Shown one piece after another: positions 15,982-23,589 of a stretch of DNA of 25,165 bases. Under the pieces are notes generated by a model that ran no database searches, was not told where the DNA came from, and saw only the letters and a program-made list of their open reading frames with translations. The DNA comes from Prevotella sp. (lineage in GTDB: Bacteria > Bacteroidota > Bacteroidia > Bacteroidales > Bacteroidaceae): assembly GCA_017430675.1 (NCBI GenBank), contig JAFRMM010000164.1, forward strand, positions 1 through 25,165, written 5' to 3'. The position numbers and the translations under genes are program-made. Positions within the stretch are counted from its first letter, which is position 1. Each line of letters opens with the position of its first letter.

Positions 15982-16013
15982 GCAAAGGTAGCCTTCATTT
16001 CTGTGTTGGCAAA
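15982..16013 (-). promoter_or_regulatory. Promoter of the VTC-DUF4956-DUF2490 operon
   Basis: Reading the minus strand, TTTG (16013-16010), a 19-nt spacer and TACCTTTGC (15990-15982) form a near-perfect Bacteroidota promoter. The leader to the ATG at 15960 is short. Directly upstream lie two copies of TTCGCTGAATA (16048-16038 and 16027-16017), 21 nt apart. Confidence 0.72.
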
Positions 16014-16016
16014 ATC

Positions 16017-16048
16017 TATTCAGCGAAATGGTTGATTTATTCAGCGAA
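16017..16048 (-). promoter_or_regulatory. Twin 11-nt direct repeats, possible activator site
   Basis: TTCGCTGAATA occurs at 16048-16038 and again at 16027-16017 on the minus strand, a period of 21 nt or two helical turns. The nearer copy ends three bases from the -33 element of the polymerase operon. The farther copy contains the stop codon of the exonuclease gene. Same-face phasing next to -33 is typical of activator sites, but chance duplication is possible. Confidence 0.35.
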
Positions 16049-16790
16049 GGGTCAACTCCACGGGACAATGGTCTGAGCCGAAGATGTCCGTGCAGATCTT
16101 TGCATCATCGAGTCGCTCGCGCAGACGATTGGAGATAACAAAATAGTCTATACGCCAGCCAGCATTTTTCTGACGGGCCTGGAAGCGGTATGACCACCAC
16201 GAGTATTTCACTTCCTCAGGATATTTCCATCGGAAAGTGTCGGTAAAGCCACAAGCCAACAGATCGCTGAATTTCTCACGCTCCTCATCGGTGAAACCTG
16301 CGTTATGACGATTCGTCTTGGGGTTCTTGATATCGATCTCCTCATGAGCCACATTCAGGTCACCACAGAGAATCACGGGTTTCTTCGCATCGAGTTTCTT
16401 CAGGTAACTGCGGAAAGCATCCTCCCACGACATACGGTACTCAAGACGCTTCAGTCCGTCCTGAGAGTTCGGTGTATAACAGCAGACAAGATAGAAACCT
16501 TCCATCTCCAGTGTGATGACGCGCCCCTCATGGTCATGCAGGTCGATACCAATTCCATATTCTACACTCAACGGCTGGTGCTTCGTGAAAATGGCCGTAC
16601 CAGAGTAGCCTTTCTTATCGGCATAGTTCCAGTAGGACTGGTAACCCTCAAACGCGAGGTCAAGTTGTCCTTCCTGCATCTTCGTCTCCTGAAGGCAGAA
16701 GAAATCAGCATCAAACTCATGGAAAATATCCCTAAAGCCCTTGCCCTCACAGGCACGAAGTCCGTTCACATTCCAACTTACAAATTTCAT
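16041..16790 (-). CDS. xth: Exodeoxyribonuclease III
   Basis: This 249-residue protein has all the EEP-family motifs: WNVNGLRA near the N-terminus, the metal-binding LQETK, GYSGTAIFTK, CGDLNVAHEEIDIKNPK, the lesion-recognition stretch YSWWSYRFQARQKNAGWRIDY, and the catalytic GSDHCPV at the end. It acts on double-stranded DNA as a 3'-5' exonuclease and AP endonuclease in base-excision repair. I chose the start at 16790 because the fold begins with MKFVSWNVNG and a -7 element lies just upstream at 16809-16817; the frame's first ATG at 16832 is upstream of that promoter. It is monocistronic and divergent from the ABC exporter genes. Confidence 0.93.
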   Translation of the reverse strand: MKFVSWNVNGLRACEGKGFRDIFHEFDADFFCLQETKMQEGQLDLAFEGYQSYWNYADKKGYSGTAIFTKHQPLSVEYGIGIDLHDHEGRVITLEMEGFYLVCCYTPNSQDGLKRLEYRMSWEDAFRSYLKKLDAKKPVILCGDLNVAHEEIDIKNPKTNRHNAGFTDEEREKFSDLLACGFTDTFRWKYPEEVKYSWWSYRFQARQKNAGWRIDYFVISNRLRERLDDAKICTDIFGSDHCPVELTLR

Positions 16791-16808
16791 TTTTCGCTTT
16801 TTTTGTGC

Positions 16809-16868
16809 GCAAAGATACGAAAAAAGCCACATATTTCGATGATTCTCACGGATTATTTATATCTTTGC
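16809..16868. promoter_or_regulatory. Divergent promoter pair, xth and ABC exporter
   Basis: TATCTTTGC on the minus strand (16817-16809) serves xth, and TATCTTTGC on the plus strand (16860-16868) serves the ABC exporter. The identical 9-nt elements face outward 42 nt apart, so their -33 regions share the same short stretch. Neither has a clear TTTG -33, which suggests weak or activator-assisted initiation. Confidence 0.55.
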
Positions 16869-16900
16869 AACAGAATTAAACAAAAACGTCCGTTTTCTTT

Positions 16901-18688
16901 ATGCTGAAGACGCTTGTCCGACAGATCGGCAATTATCGCAACGCCTCCATCCTCACTCCCGTGTGGACTGCATTGGAGGTGGTACTCGACGTGCTCATCC
17001 CCTATGTGACAGCCTTACTTATCGACAAAGGCCTCAATGCCGCCGATATGGAGGGCGTTTATTTCTACGGAGCCGTGATGCTGGTGATGGCATTCCTCTC
17101 ACTGGCCTTCGGCATCCTTGCTGGCAGAAGTGTGGCCTTTGCCGCCTCGGGCTTCGCTGCCAACCTGCGAAGAGCGATGTACCGTAATATCCAGCGATTC
17201 GCCTTCTCGGATATTGACAAATATTCTACCGCAGGCCTCGTCACCCGCATGACGACGGACGTGAACAACCTGCAGAATGCCTATCAGCAAATCCTTCGTG
17301 TCACTGTCCGAGCCCCCTTCCGTCTGATACTCAGCATCGTGATGTGCCTCGTCATCGACGCGCGCCTCAGCCTCATCTTCTTGATAGCGATGATTATCCT
17401 GAGTTTGTCGCTCTACAACATCATCTCACGCGTGGCACGACTGTTCCAGCAGGTTTTCGTGAAATATGACGAACTGAACCAGAGTGTACAAGAGAACATC
17501 AGTGCTATCCGCGTAGTGAAGGCCTTCGTGCGCGAAGACTATGAGAACCGCAAGTTCTCGAAGGCTGCCGAGGGACTATATAAATTATATGTACGCGCGG
17601 AGAGCCTGATGGCGCTCAACCACCCCGTGATGAACCTCGTGGTCTATGGCTGTATCATCGCCCTCTCGTGGTGGGGCGCGCAGTTCATCGTCTCAGGCAC
17701 CCTTACCACAGGTGAACTGACCTCACTCTTTACCTATGTCATGTCAATCCTCCAGTCACTGATGATGCTCTCGATGATTTTCGTCATGCTCACACAGAGT
17801 GCGGCCAGCGCTAAGCGCGTCTGTGAGGTCATCGAAGAGGAACCCGATATCGTGAATCCCTTGGAGCCTGTCTATGAGATTCCCGACGGCAGCGTCGAGT
17901 TCCGAAGCGTTCGCTTCGACTACAAGACTAATGATGCCAGTGCTGCCAGCACTTCCGGCAAATCCCGCCGCTCGGCACTCTACAACGTCTCCTTCAGCAT
18001 CGCCTCGGGCGAGACTATCGGTGTCATCGGTGGTACGGGCTCTGGCAAATCATCGCTTGTCAACCTCATCTCCCGCCTCTACGATGTCAGGCAGGGCGAG
18101 GTACTCGTGGGTGGAAGGAACGTGAAGGACTATGACCTTACCGCCCTGCGCAATGCTGTGAGCGTGGTACTGCAGAACAATATCCTCTTCTCAGGCTCCA
18201 TCCTCGACAATCTGCGCTGGGGCAATGCCCTGGCTACAGAAGAAGAGTGCCGTCATGCCTGTCTGTTGGCCTGTGCCGACGAGTTCATTGAGCAGATGCC
18301 GGAAGGTTACCAAACTCATATCGAGCAAGGAGGCACAAATGTCAGTGGTGGACAGAAACAGCGTCTCTGCATTGCACGGGCCTTGTTGAAAAAGCCACGT
18401 ATCCTTGTACTTGATGACTCCACTTCAGCCTGTGATACTACAACGGATGCCAAGATACAGCGTGCTTTCCGCGAGGAACTGCCAGAGATGACCAAGATCA
18501 TCATAGCCCAGCGCATCTCCAGTGTGATGCACTGCGACCGCATACTCGTGATGGACAACGGTGTAGTGACGGGCTTCGACACCCATGAGCAACTTCTGAA
18601 GACGAATGCTCTCTATCAGGAAATCAGCGCTATCCAGGATGCCGATCATGGCGATTTCGACACGCCGAGGAAAGGAGGTGACGCATGA
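16901..18688 (+). CDS. ABC exporter half-transporter with degenerate ATPase site
   Basis: The 595-residue protein has an N-terminal six-helix exporter domain (about 1-310) and a nucleotide-binding domain. Walker A is GGTGSGKSS (377-385) and the signature is VSGGQ (481-485). Walker B is ILVLDD, with Asp506 where the catalytic Glu should be, and the switch region reads AQR, with Gln537 replacing His. These two changes mark the degenerate half of heterodimeric exporters such as TM287/288 and BmrCD. A short Ser/Ala/Lys-rich insertion (344-358) precedes the ATPase core. It overlaps the next gene by 4 nt (ATGA) and they should be expressed together. The substrate is unknown; drugs or lipids are typical of the class. 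Confidence 0.87.
   Translation: MLKTLVRQIGNYRNASILTPVWTALEVVLDVLIPYVTALLIDKGLNAADMEGVYFYGAVMLVMAFLSLAFGILAGRSVAFAASGFAANLRRAMYRNIQRFAFSDIDKYSTAGLVTRMTTDVNNLQNAYQQILRVTVRAPFRLILSIVMCLVIDARLSLIFLIAMIILSLSLYNIISRVARLFQQVFVKYDELNQSVQENISAIRVVKAFVREDYENRKFSKAAEGLYKLYVRAESLMALNHPVMNLVVYGCIIALSWWGAQFIVSGTLTTGELTSLFTYVMSILQSLMMLSMIFVMLTQSAASAKRVCEVIEEEPDIVNPLEPVYEIPDGSVEFRSVRFDYKTNDASAASTSGKSRRSALYNVSFSIASGETIGVIGGTGSGKSSLVNLISRLYDVRQGEVLVGGRNVKDYDLTALRNAVSVVLQNNILFSGSILDNLRWGNALATEEECRHACLLACADEFIEQMPEGYQTHIEQGGTNVSGGQKQRLCIARALLKKPRILVLDDSTSACDTTTDAKIQRAFREELPEMTKIIIAQRISSVMHCDRILVMDNGVVTGFDTHEQLLKTNALYQEISAIQDADHGDFDTPRKGGDA
18671..18684 (+). promoter_or_regulatory. Consensus Shine-Dalgarno before the second ABC gene
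   Basis: AAAGGAGGTG at 18671-18680 sits 4 nt before the ATG at 18685, a near-perfect complement of the 16S 3' end. Bacteroidota genes generally lack such sites and none of the other starts in this window has one. It lies within the last codons of the upstream gene, encoding Arg-Lys-Gly-Gly-Asp. Confidence 0.55.
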
Positions 18689-20523
18689 GACAACCAAACT
18701 TCGGAGGTCCCCGTGGCCCACAGGGTCAGGCAGGCTTTCAAAAGGCCAGTAAACAACAGAAGGCCGTCATCTGGCGACTAACGAAATATGTGCTGCAGGA
18801 CTACAAGTTCTCCATCCTTACCGTCCTCGTCTGCATCGCCGTCACCTCGGTGACCACCCTCGCCTCCACCCTTTTTACACGTACGCTGATCGATGACCAC
18901 ATCGTGCCACTCACCCAAATGACTGCACCTACATACGGCGCGCTCGCCCAAGCCCTCTTTAAACTCGGAGGCGTACTGCTCGTCGGTGTCATCTGCTCCT
19001 ACACCTACAACCGTCTGATGATCAACGTGTCGCAAGGCACGATGCTGCGTCTGCGCCAGCGCATCTTCGAGCGGATGGAACTGTTGCCAGTCAGTTATTT
19101 CGACCAGCATTCCCACGGTGAGATGATGTCGGTCTATACCAACGACGTCGATTCCTTACGACAGATGATCTCCACATCTATCTCACAGGTGTTCAACTCC
19201 GTCATCACCATCTGCGTCACCTTCGCCTCGATGATTGTTCTGAGCATCCCGTTGACGATGGTCAGCATCGTGATGGCCGCCGTGATGATGGTTGTCACCA
19301 CATGGCTCGGCAAGCGCAGCCGTTCCTATTTCCGTAACCAACAGGAGAATCTCGCCCGAGTCAACGGCTTCATCGAGGAAATGATGATGGGCCAAAAAGT
19401 TGTCAAGGTGTTCTGCCATGAGGAAGAGGCCATCCGTGAGTTCGAGGATATCAATGAGCAACTACGCGCCTCGGCCTACAACGCCAATAAGATCGCGAAT
19501 ATCGTGATGCCCGTTAATGGCAACCTCTCCAACCTCGGCTACGTGCTCATTGCTGTCATCGGCGCAACTCTCGCCCTCAACCAGTTCTCAATTGTCAATT
19601 ATCATTTTTCTATTTCCCTTGGCACTATAGTCGCCTTCCTTACGCTCAACAAAAGTTTCACCCAGCCCATCACCCACGTCTCACAACAGATTAACTCGGT
19701 GCTCAATGCCACCGTCGGAGCCGAGCGCGTCTTCCGTTTGATGGATGCCGAGCCTGAGGTCGATGAGGGCAAGACTATCTTGGAGAATCCCAAAGGCGAT
19801 GTCGATTTTACTGATGTTGATTTTGGCTATACGTCTGATAAGCAGGTGCTCTACGACATCGACATCAACACTAACCCCGGCCAGAAGATCGCCTTTGTGG
19901 GCGGCACGGGTGCCGGAAAGACCACCATCATCAACCTCATCAACCGTTTCTACGAGATCCAGCAGGGCCATATCCTCTACGACGGCATCCCCATTACCGA
20001 CATCTCGAAGCAGAGCCTTCGCAAATCGATGAGCATCGTGCTTCAGGAGACCCACCTCTTCTCGGGCACCGTGCTCGACAATATCCGCTACGGTAAACTC
20101 AACGCCACCGACGAGGAGTGCATACAGGCAGCCAAACTCGTAGGTGCCGACGACTTCATCCGCCGTCTGGCCAACGGCTATCAGACCCGTCTCAACGGCG
20201 ATGGCGGTAACCTCTCCCAAGGCGAGCGTCAGTTACTGGCCATCGCCCGTGCTGCTGTCAGCAATCCTCCTGTGCTCATCCTCGACGAGGCTACATCCTC
20301 TATCGACACCCGTACAGAAGTACTGGTACAGCGGGGTATGGATACCCTGATGCAGGGACGCACCACCTTCGTCATCGCCCACCGTCTGAGTACCGTGCGC
20401 AATGCCGACCTCATCATCGTCCTCGACCACGGCCACATCATCGAACAGGGCACCCACGACCAACTCTTGGCCATGAAGGGTAAATACCACCAACTCTACA
20501 CGGGCAACGAGATCACTGCATGA
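18685..20523 (+). CDS. ABC exporter half-transporter with canonical ATPase residues
   Basis: The product is 612 residues: a cytoplasmic Gln/Gly-rich leader (1-25), six membrane helices (about 40-325), then an ATPase domain. The ATPase domain has Walker A GGTGAGKTT (406-414), Walker B LILDEA with catalytic Glu535, and switch His566. Its signature is the non-canonical LSQGE (510-514). Paired with the upstream subunit, the functional site uses this protein's Walker motifs plus the partner's VSGGQ. The degenerate site uses the partner's Asp506/Gln537 plus this LSQGE. Residues 301-312 (FSIVNYHFSISL), in the loop before the last helix, are encoded by a 36-nt AT-rich stretch unlike the rest of the gene. 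No terminator is visible in the 13 nt before the convergent gene. Confidence 0.88.
   Translation: MRQPNFGGPRGPQGQAGFQKASKQQKAVIWRLTKYVLQDYKFSILTVLVCIAVTSVTTLASTLFTRTLIDDHIVPLTQMTAPTYGALAQALFKLGGVLLVGVICSYTYNRLMINVSQGTMLRLRQRIFERMELLPVSYFDQHSHGEMMSVYTNDVDSLRQMISTSISQVFNSVITICVTFASMIVLSIPLTMVSIVMAAVMMVVTTWLGKRSRSYFRNQQENLARVNGFIEEMMMGQKVVKVFCHEEEAIREFEDINEQLRASAYNANKIANIVMPVNGNLSNLGYVLIAVIGATLALNQFSIVNYHFSISLGTIVAFLTLNKSFTQPITHVSQQINSVLNATVGAERVFRLMDAEPEVDEGKTILENPKGDVDFTDVDFGYTSDKQVLYDIDINTNPGQKIAFVGGTGAGKTTIINLINRFYEIQQGHILYDGIPITDISKQSLRKSMSIVLQETHLFSGTVLDNIRYGKLNATDEECIQAAKLVGADDFIRRLANGYQTRLNGDGGNLSQGERQLLAIARAAVSNPPVLILDEATSSIDTRTEVLVQRGMDTLMQGRTTFVIAHRLSTVRNADLIIVLDHGHIIEQGTHDQLLAMKGKYHQLYTGNEITA
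19585..19620 (+). repeat. AT-rich low-complexity insertion inside the ABC exporter gene
   Basis: Twelve consecutive codons, almost all ending in A or T (TTC TCA ATT GTC AAT TAT and so on), interrupt an otherwise GC-ending gene. The DNA reads like TCAATTGTCAATTATCA intergenic repeats. It encodes FSIVNYHFSISL without breaking the frame, at the luminal loop before the last transmembrane helix. Confidence 0.5.
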
Positions 20524-20536
20524 AGATTATATTGTG

Positions 20537-21363
20537 CTAAAGATTGGCGGCTAGAAACTTACGACAGACCTCTACAGGAAGACCACGCCGACGGGCATAG
20601 TCCTGAAGTTGGTCCTCACCAATCTTGCCAACAGAGAAATAACGTGACTGCGGATGGGCAAGCATCAAGCCACTGACACTGGCATGAGGTTTCATGGCTC
20701 CACTCTCCGTCAGACGAATACCAATCTGTCTCATATCCAACAATTCATTGAGAATAAAGTTCAGACTTGTATCCGGCAGCGACGGATAGCCAATAGCAGG
20801 ACGGATGCCCTGGAATTTCTCTACCAGCATCTCTGCAATCGTCAGTTTCTCATCCTTCGCATAGCCCCAATATGTTTTTCTCACCTGTTCGTGCATCCGT
20901 TCTGCTGCAGCCTCAGCCAAACGGTCAGCCAACAGTTGCGCCATCATCTTCTGATAAGGATCGGCATCGAAATCGGTTTCCATGCCAATATCTACAGAAG
21001 AGGCGAAAAGGCCGATTTTAGAGGTGAGGGGTGAGAGACTTGGGGATTGTCTATAGATGCAACAAAGTCTGCAAGACACAGGTAGGGAGGCTTTCCCTGC
21101 TGCTGTCGCAGACAAGTTATTCGCTCACCTCTCACCTCTGACTTCTCACCTCCATAAACCATGATATCGTCTCCGTCGCCTTTTGCATCATATAGTTCAA
21201 AGAGAGCGTAGGCGTGGTATTGACCTTCAAGGGTCTTCAGCACTGATTCTGCCTCACGGCGCAAACGTTCTTTCTCTGCCTTATCCTTCACCTGCCAGGC
21301 AAAAAAGAAGTAGGGCCAGTTGATGTAAGGAACCAGTTCGGAAATATCGTAGGTAAGTTTCAT
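20537..21363 (-). pseudogene. MetH B12-reactivation domain protein, apparently frameshifted
   Basis: Two overlapping frames together make one MetH activation domain. The first (21363 to a TAG at 20992) gives YINWPYFFFAW, GDDIMVYGGE and CLRQQQGKPPYLCLADFVAS. The second, in another frame, resumes at KIGLFASSVDIG and continues DPYQKMMAQLLADRLAEAAAERM, VRKTYWGYAKDE, GIRPAIGYPSLPD, LTESGAMKPHASVSG and DYARRRGLPVE to the TAG at 20537. This domain uses S-adenosylmethionine to reactivate cob(II)alamin in methionine synthase. The break falls in a CTCTCACCCCTCACCTCT repeat (about 21020-21036) that adds roughly 14-17 nt relative to E. coli MetH. The start at 21363 overlaps the dihydroorotase stop (ATGA). 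It may be a pseudogene, a frameshifted but expressed gene, or an assembly error. Confidence 0.7.
21020..21152. repeat. Inverted GAGGTGAG-type repeats inside the MetH-activation gene
   Basis: AGAGGTGAGGGGTGAG at 21020-21035 and CTCACCTCTCACCTCT at 21124-21139 are inverted copies matching at 15 of 16 positions. The second is extended by further CTTCTCACCTC copies to 21152. They flank about 88 nt of coding sequence that includes the conserved LRQQ and CLADFVA motifs. Confidence 0.6.
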
Positions 21364-22703
21364 CTGAATTCTACTGGCTGACCCACATAACCGGTATCAA
21401 CCACACCATTTTGATAAACCGGATGACCATTGCAGAGGGTGCTTTCGACCCGCCAGAGATACATGTGCCCCTCCATCGGGCTCCATCCGCACTTACTCAG
21501 AATCATGTCTTTCGTCACCGTCCATCCGGAATTGGGACGTACCAATACGATGTCAGCCTGATAACCCTCACGCAAGAAACCACGATTTCTGACTTCAAAG
21601 AGTCGGGCGGGATGATGGCACATCAGTTCGACCATACGTTCCAAAGAGAGGACACCCTGATCCACCAGTTCGAGCATCGTCACCAATGAGAACTGGATCA
21701 TCGGCATGCCACTCGCTGCTTTCGCACAACCGCCTTCCTTCTGAGAGAGGAGATGTGGGGCATGATCAGTACCTATGACAGAGATGCGCCCATCGTCAAG
21801 TGCCTCGCGCAGTGCCTCACGGTCATGCTCCGTCTTGATGGCAGGATTACACTTGATACGTGTGCCAAGAGAGGCATAATCACGATCATAGAAATAGAGA
21901 TGGGAAACGGTGGCCTCAGCAGTAATCATCGGACATTGAGCATCGAACGAGGAACACTTTTCAAATAGTTCCAGTTCCTTCGCCGTCGTCAGATGGGCTA
22001 CATGGAGACGGGCATGATGCTTTCGGGCGAGTTCCACCGCCAGCCGCGTACTATCATAACAGGCCTCTTCACTGCGGATTTCCGGATGGTGTATTACTTT
22101 GGGGTCTTCGCCATATCTCTGTTTGGTTTCCGTCATATTACGGTTGATGATGCCCGTATCCTCGCAGTGGGCCATAATGGGAAATGGCGAAGAGGCAAAG
22201 ATGCGCTCCAAGGCCTCTTGACGATCTACCAGCATGTTACCCGTACTACTGCCCATGAATAGTTTGATACCAGGAATGCGATGAGGGTCAAGTTCCTGGA
22301 AAAGTTCCACATTGTCATTCGTGGCTCCGAAAAAGAAAGCATAGTTAATATGACTCTTCTTTGCAGCCAGCATGAACTTCTCATCAAGAGCCTCAAGTGT
22401 CGTAGTCTGAGGCACCGTATTCGGCATATCGAAATAGGTGGTCACACCGCCCGCAGCCGCAGCCATACTCTCTGAGTCAATATCTGCCTTGTCTGTCAGT
22501 CCTGGTTCCCGGAAGTGCACATGGTCATCGATAACACCTGGCAGCACGAAACAACCCGAAGCATCGACAATCCTGTCGAAAGATGCTTCGGGTTGTGCCT
22601 GTCCTTCTATCATCTCACTAATAACCTCATCGTCAATGACTATTGACCCGTCAAAGATCCTTCCCTCATTGACAATGGTTCCTCCCTGTATCAGCGTTCT
22701 CAT
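21360..22703 (-). CDS. pyrC: Dihydroorotase
   Basis: The 447-residue amidohydrolase carries the dihydroorotase signature DDHVHFREPG, with metal ligands H61 and H63. Other sites are MPNTVPQTT, GIKLFMGSS (K147, candidate bridging lysine), MAHCED (H179), HVAHLTT (H234/H237), the substrate-binding CNPAIK and GTDHAPH (D313). It interconverts N-carbamoyl-L-aspartate and dihydroorotate in pyrimidine synthesis. It is the middle gene of an operon: its ATG overlaps the stop of the upstream lipoprotein gene by 4 nt, and its stop overlaps the next start by 4 nt. Being in the long bacterial class with all metal ligands present, it should be active. Hydantoinase activity is a less likely alternative. Confidence 0.9.
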   Translation of the reverse strand: MRTLIQGGTIVNEGRIFDGSIVIDDEVISEMIEGQAQPEASFDRIVDASGCFVLPGVIDDHVHFREPGLTDKADIDSESMAAAAGGVTTYFDMPNTVPQTTTLEALDEKFMLAAKKSHINYAFFFGATNDNVELFQELDPHRIPGIKLFMGSSTGNMLVDRQEALERIFASSPFPIMAHCEDTGIINRNMTETKQRYGEDPKVIHHPEIRSEEACYDSTRLAVELARKHHARLHVAHLTTAKELELFEKCSSFDAQCPMITAEATVSHLYFYDRDYASLGTRIKCNPAIKTEHDREALREALDDGRISVIGTDHAPHLLSQKEGGCAKAASGMPMIQFSLVTMLELVDQGVLSLERMVELMCHHPARLFEVRNRGFLREGYQADIVLVRPNSGWTVTKDMILSKCGWSPMEGHMYLWRVESTLCNGHPVYQNGVVDTGYVGQPVEFR

Positions 22704-23503
22704 TTCTGCTGGAGATTGAGTGGTGGCAGTTGCATGGAGTCAGCCACCTGTTCCTGAACGGGAGCCATTGGTGTCTGACCTACTGGCTGCTGAGGGGTAT
22801 CATCCACAAGTCCGTTCTGCCGGGCCTGGATCTCATTGGCTGTCTGATAGTATTGCTTCACGTAGGGATCTTCCTTGAACTTCTTAGTGGCTTTGCTCAT
22901 AATGTCCTCTATCTGCGGCGTCAGCACAGGATAGGGATAACCGCCAGTCATCATCATAAAGACACCCGGTCCCAGGACATTGTCGAAATTCTCCACGATG
23001 AAGTTTGTCACCAGACTGTCCTCTTGCTGAGCCAACCGCGCGGCTTCAGCGGAAAGTTGACGGTTGATGATCTCCTCGTCAATACCGTCGAGCAGCATCT
23101 GACTCTGCTTGTGCGACAACTCATTCAGTTCGTTGCCAATCTGATCATGGCGGTGGATAAACTGGTAAAGTTTGTCATTAAGCGGTGTGCCGCTGACAGT
23201 ACGACCTGTATTATCGATGCGGATCTCTATCTCACCTTTCTCCACGACGACAGGCATCATCAACGGCTCATCATCCATATAGAGGTTTGCCAGTTTTACC
23301 GTATCAAGCAGTCCTGCGAAACGGAATTTTCCATGAACCACGTCACAGGAATCCATATTCTTCAACTCCTGATCCTTCACCGTCTTCAGGTAAAGTTTAC
23401 TACCATCCAGTGCCGATACAGAGGACGAGCCCTGAATCGAGTAGGACTCGGCACAGGATACAAGCGTAGTCATGATGACAAATGCGTAAAGGATCTTCTT
23501 CAT
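22700..23503 (-). CDS. DUF4369-like lipoprotein
   Basis: The 267-residue product begins with a lipoprotein signal (lipobox LVSC, Cys17). Residues about 20-120 resemble the DUF4369 N-terminal domain of Bacteroidota thiol-disulfide proteins: GSSSVSALDGSKLYLK, the FRFAGLLD strand, VVVEKGEIEIRID and SGTPLNDKLYQF. The rest is a helical region with acidic patches, then a Pro/Gln-rich tail (TPQQPVGQTPMAPVQEQ). The thioredoxin domain that usually follows DUF4369 is absent, and no CxxC is seen, so this is not a redox enzyme. The start at 23503 gives the cleanest signal; an ATG two codons upstream (23509) is equally possible. It is co-transcribed with pyrC. Confidence 0.7.
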   Translation of the reverse strand: MKKILYAFVIMTTLVSCAESYSIQGSSSVSALDGSKLYLKTVKDQELKNMDSCDVVHGKFRFAGLLDTVKLANLYMDDEPLMMPVVVEKGEIEIRIDNTGRTVSGTPLNDKLYQFIHRHDQIGNELNELSHKQSQMLLDGIDEEIINRQLSAEAARLAQQEDSLVTNFIVENFDNVLGPGVFMMMTGGYPYPVLTPQIEDIMSKATKKFKEDPYVKQYYQTANEIQARQNGLVDDTPQQPVGQTPMAPVQEQVADSMQLPPLNLQQK

Positions 23504-23521
23504 AATCATTCGTTTCGTGGC

Positions 23522-23552
23522 GCAAATGTACAATGATTCATCGAAGTAGAAA
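23522..23552 (-). promoter_or_regulatory. Promoter of the lipoprotein-pyrC operon
   Basis: TACATTTGC on the minus strand (23530-23522) is a good -7 element, about 13-19 nt before the possible start codons. The -33 position (about 23552-23549) reads TTTC rather than TTTG. Confidence 0.5.
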
Positions 23553-23560
23553 AAAAAATT

Positions 23561-23584
23561 TGCGCATTTTAAAACAAATGCGCA
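23561..23584 (-). terminator. Intrinsic terminator of the DivIC/membrane-protein unit
   Basis: TGCGCATTT at 23561-23569 and AAATGCGCA at 23576-23584 form a perfect 9-bp stem with a 6-nt loop. On the minus strand a run of nine Ts follows directly. It ends transcription of the four-helix membrane protein gene just before the next promoter. Confidence 0.85.
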
Positions 23585-23589
23585 TTCTT

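Noticed and set aside
15961..16068. N-terminal extension of the VTC protein
   Set aside because: The extension covers the operon's own promoter and overlaps the xth gene; the conserved domain needs only the start at 15960.
20993..21115. Minus-strand ATG at 21115 as a true start of a separate 192-residue gene
   Set aside because: The first 40 residues there read the wrong frame of the conserved LRQQ/CLADFVA segment and the repeat tract; homology resumes only at KIGLFASS.
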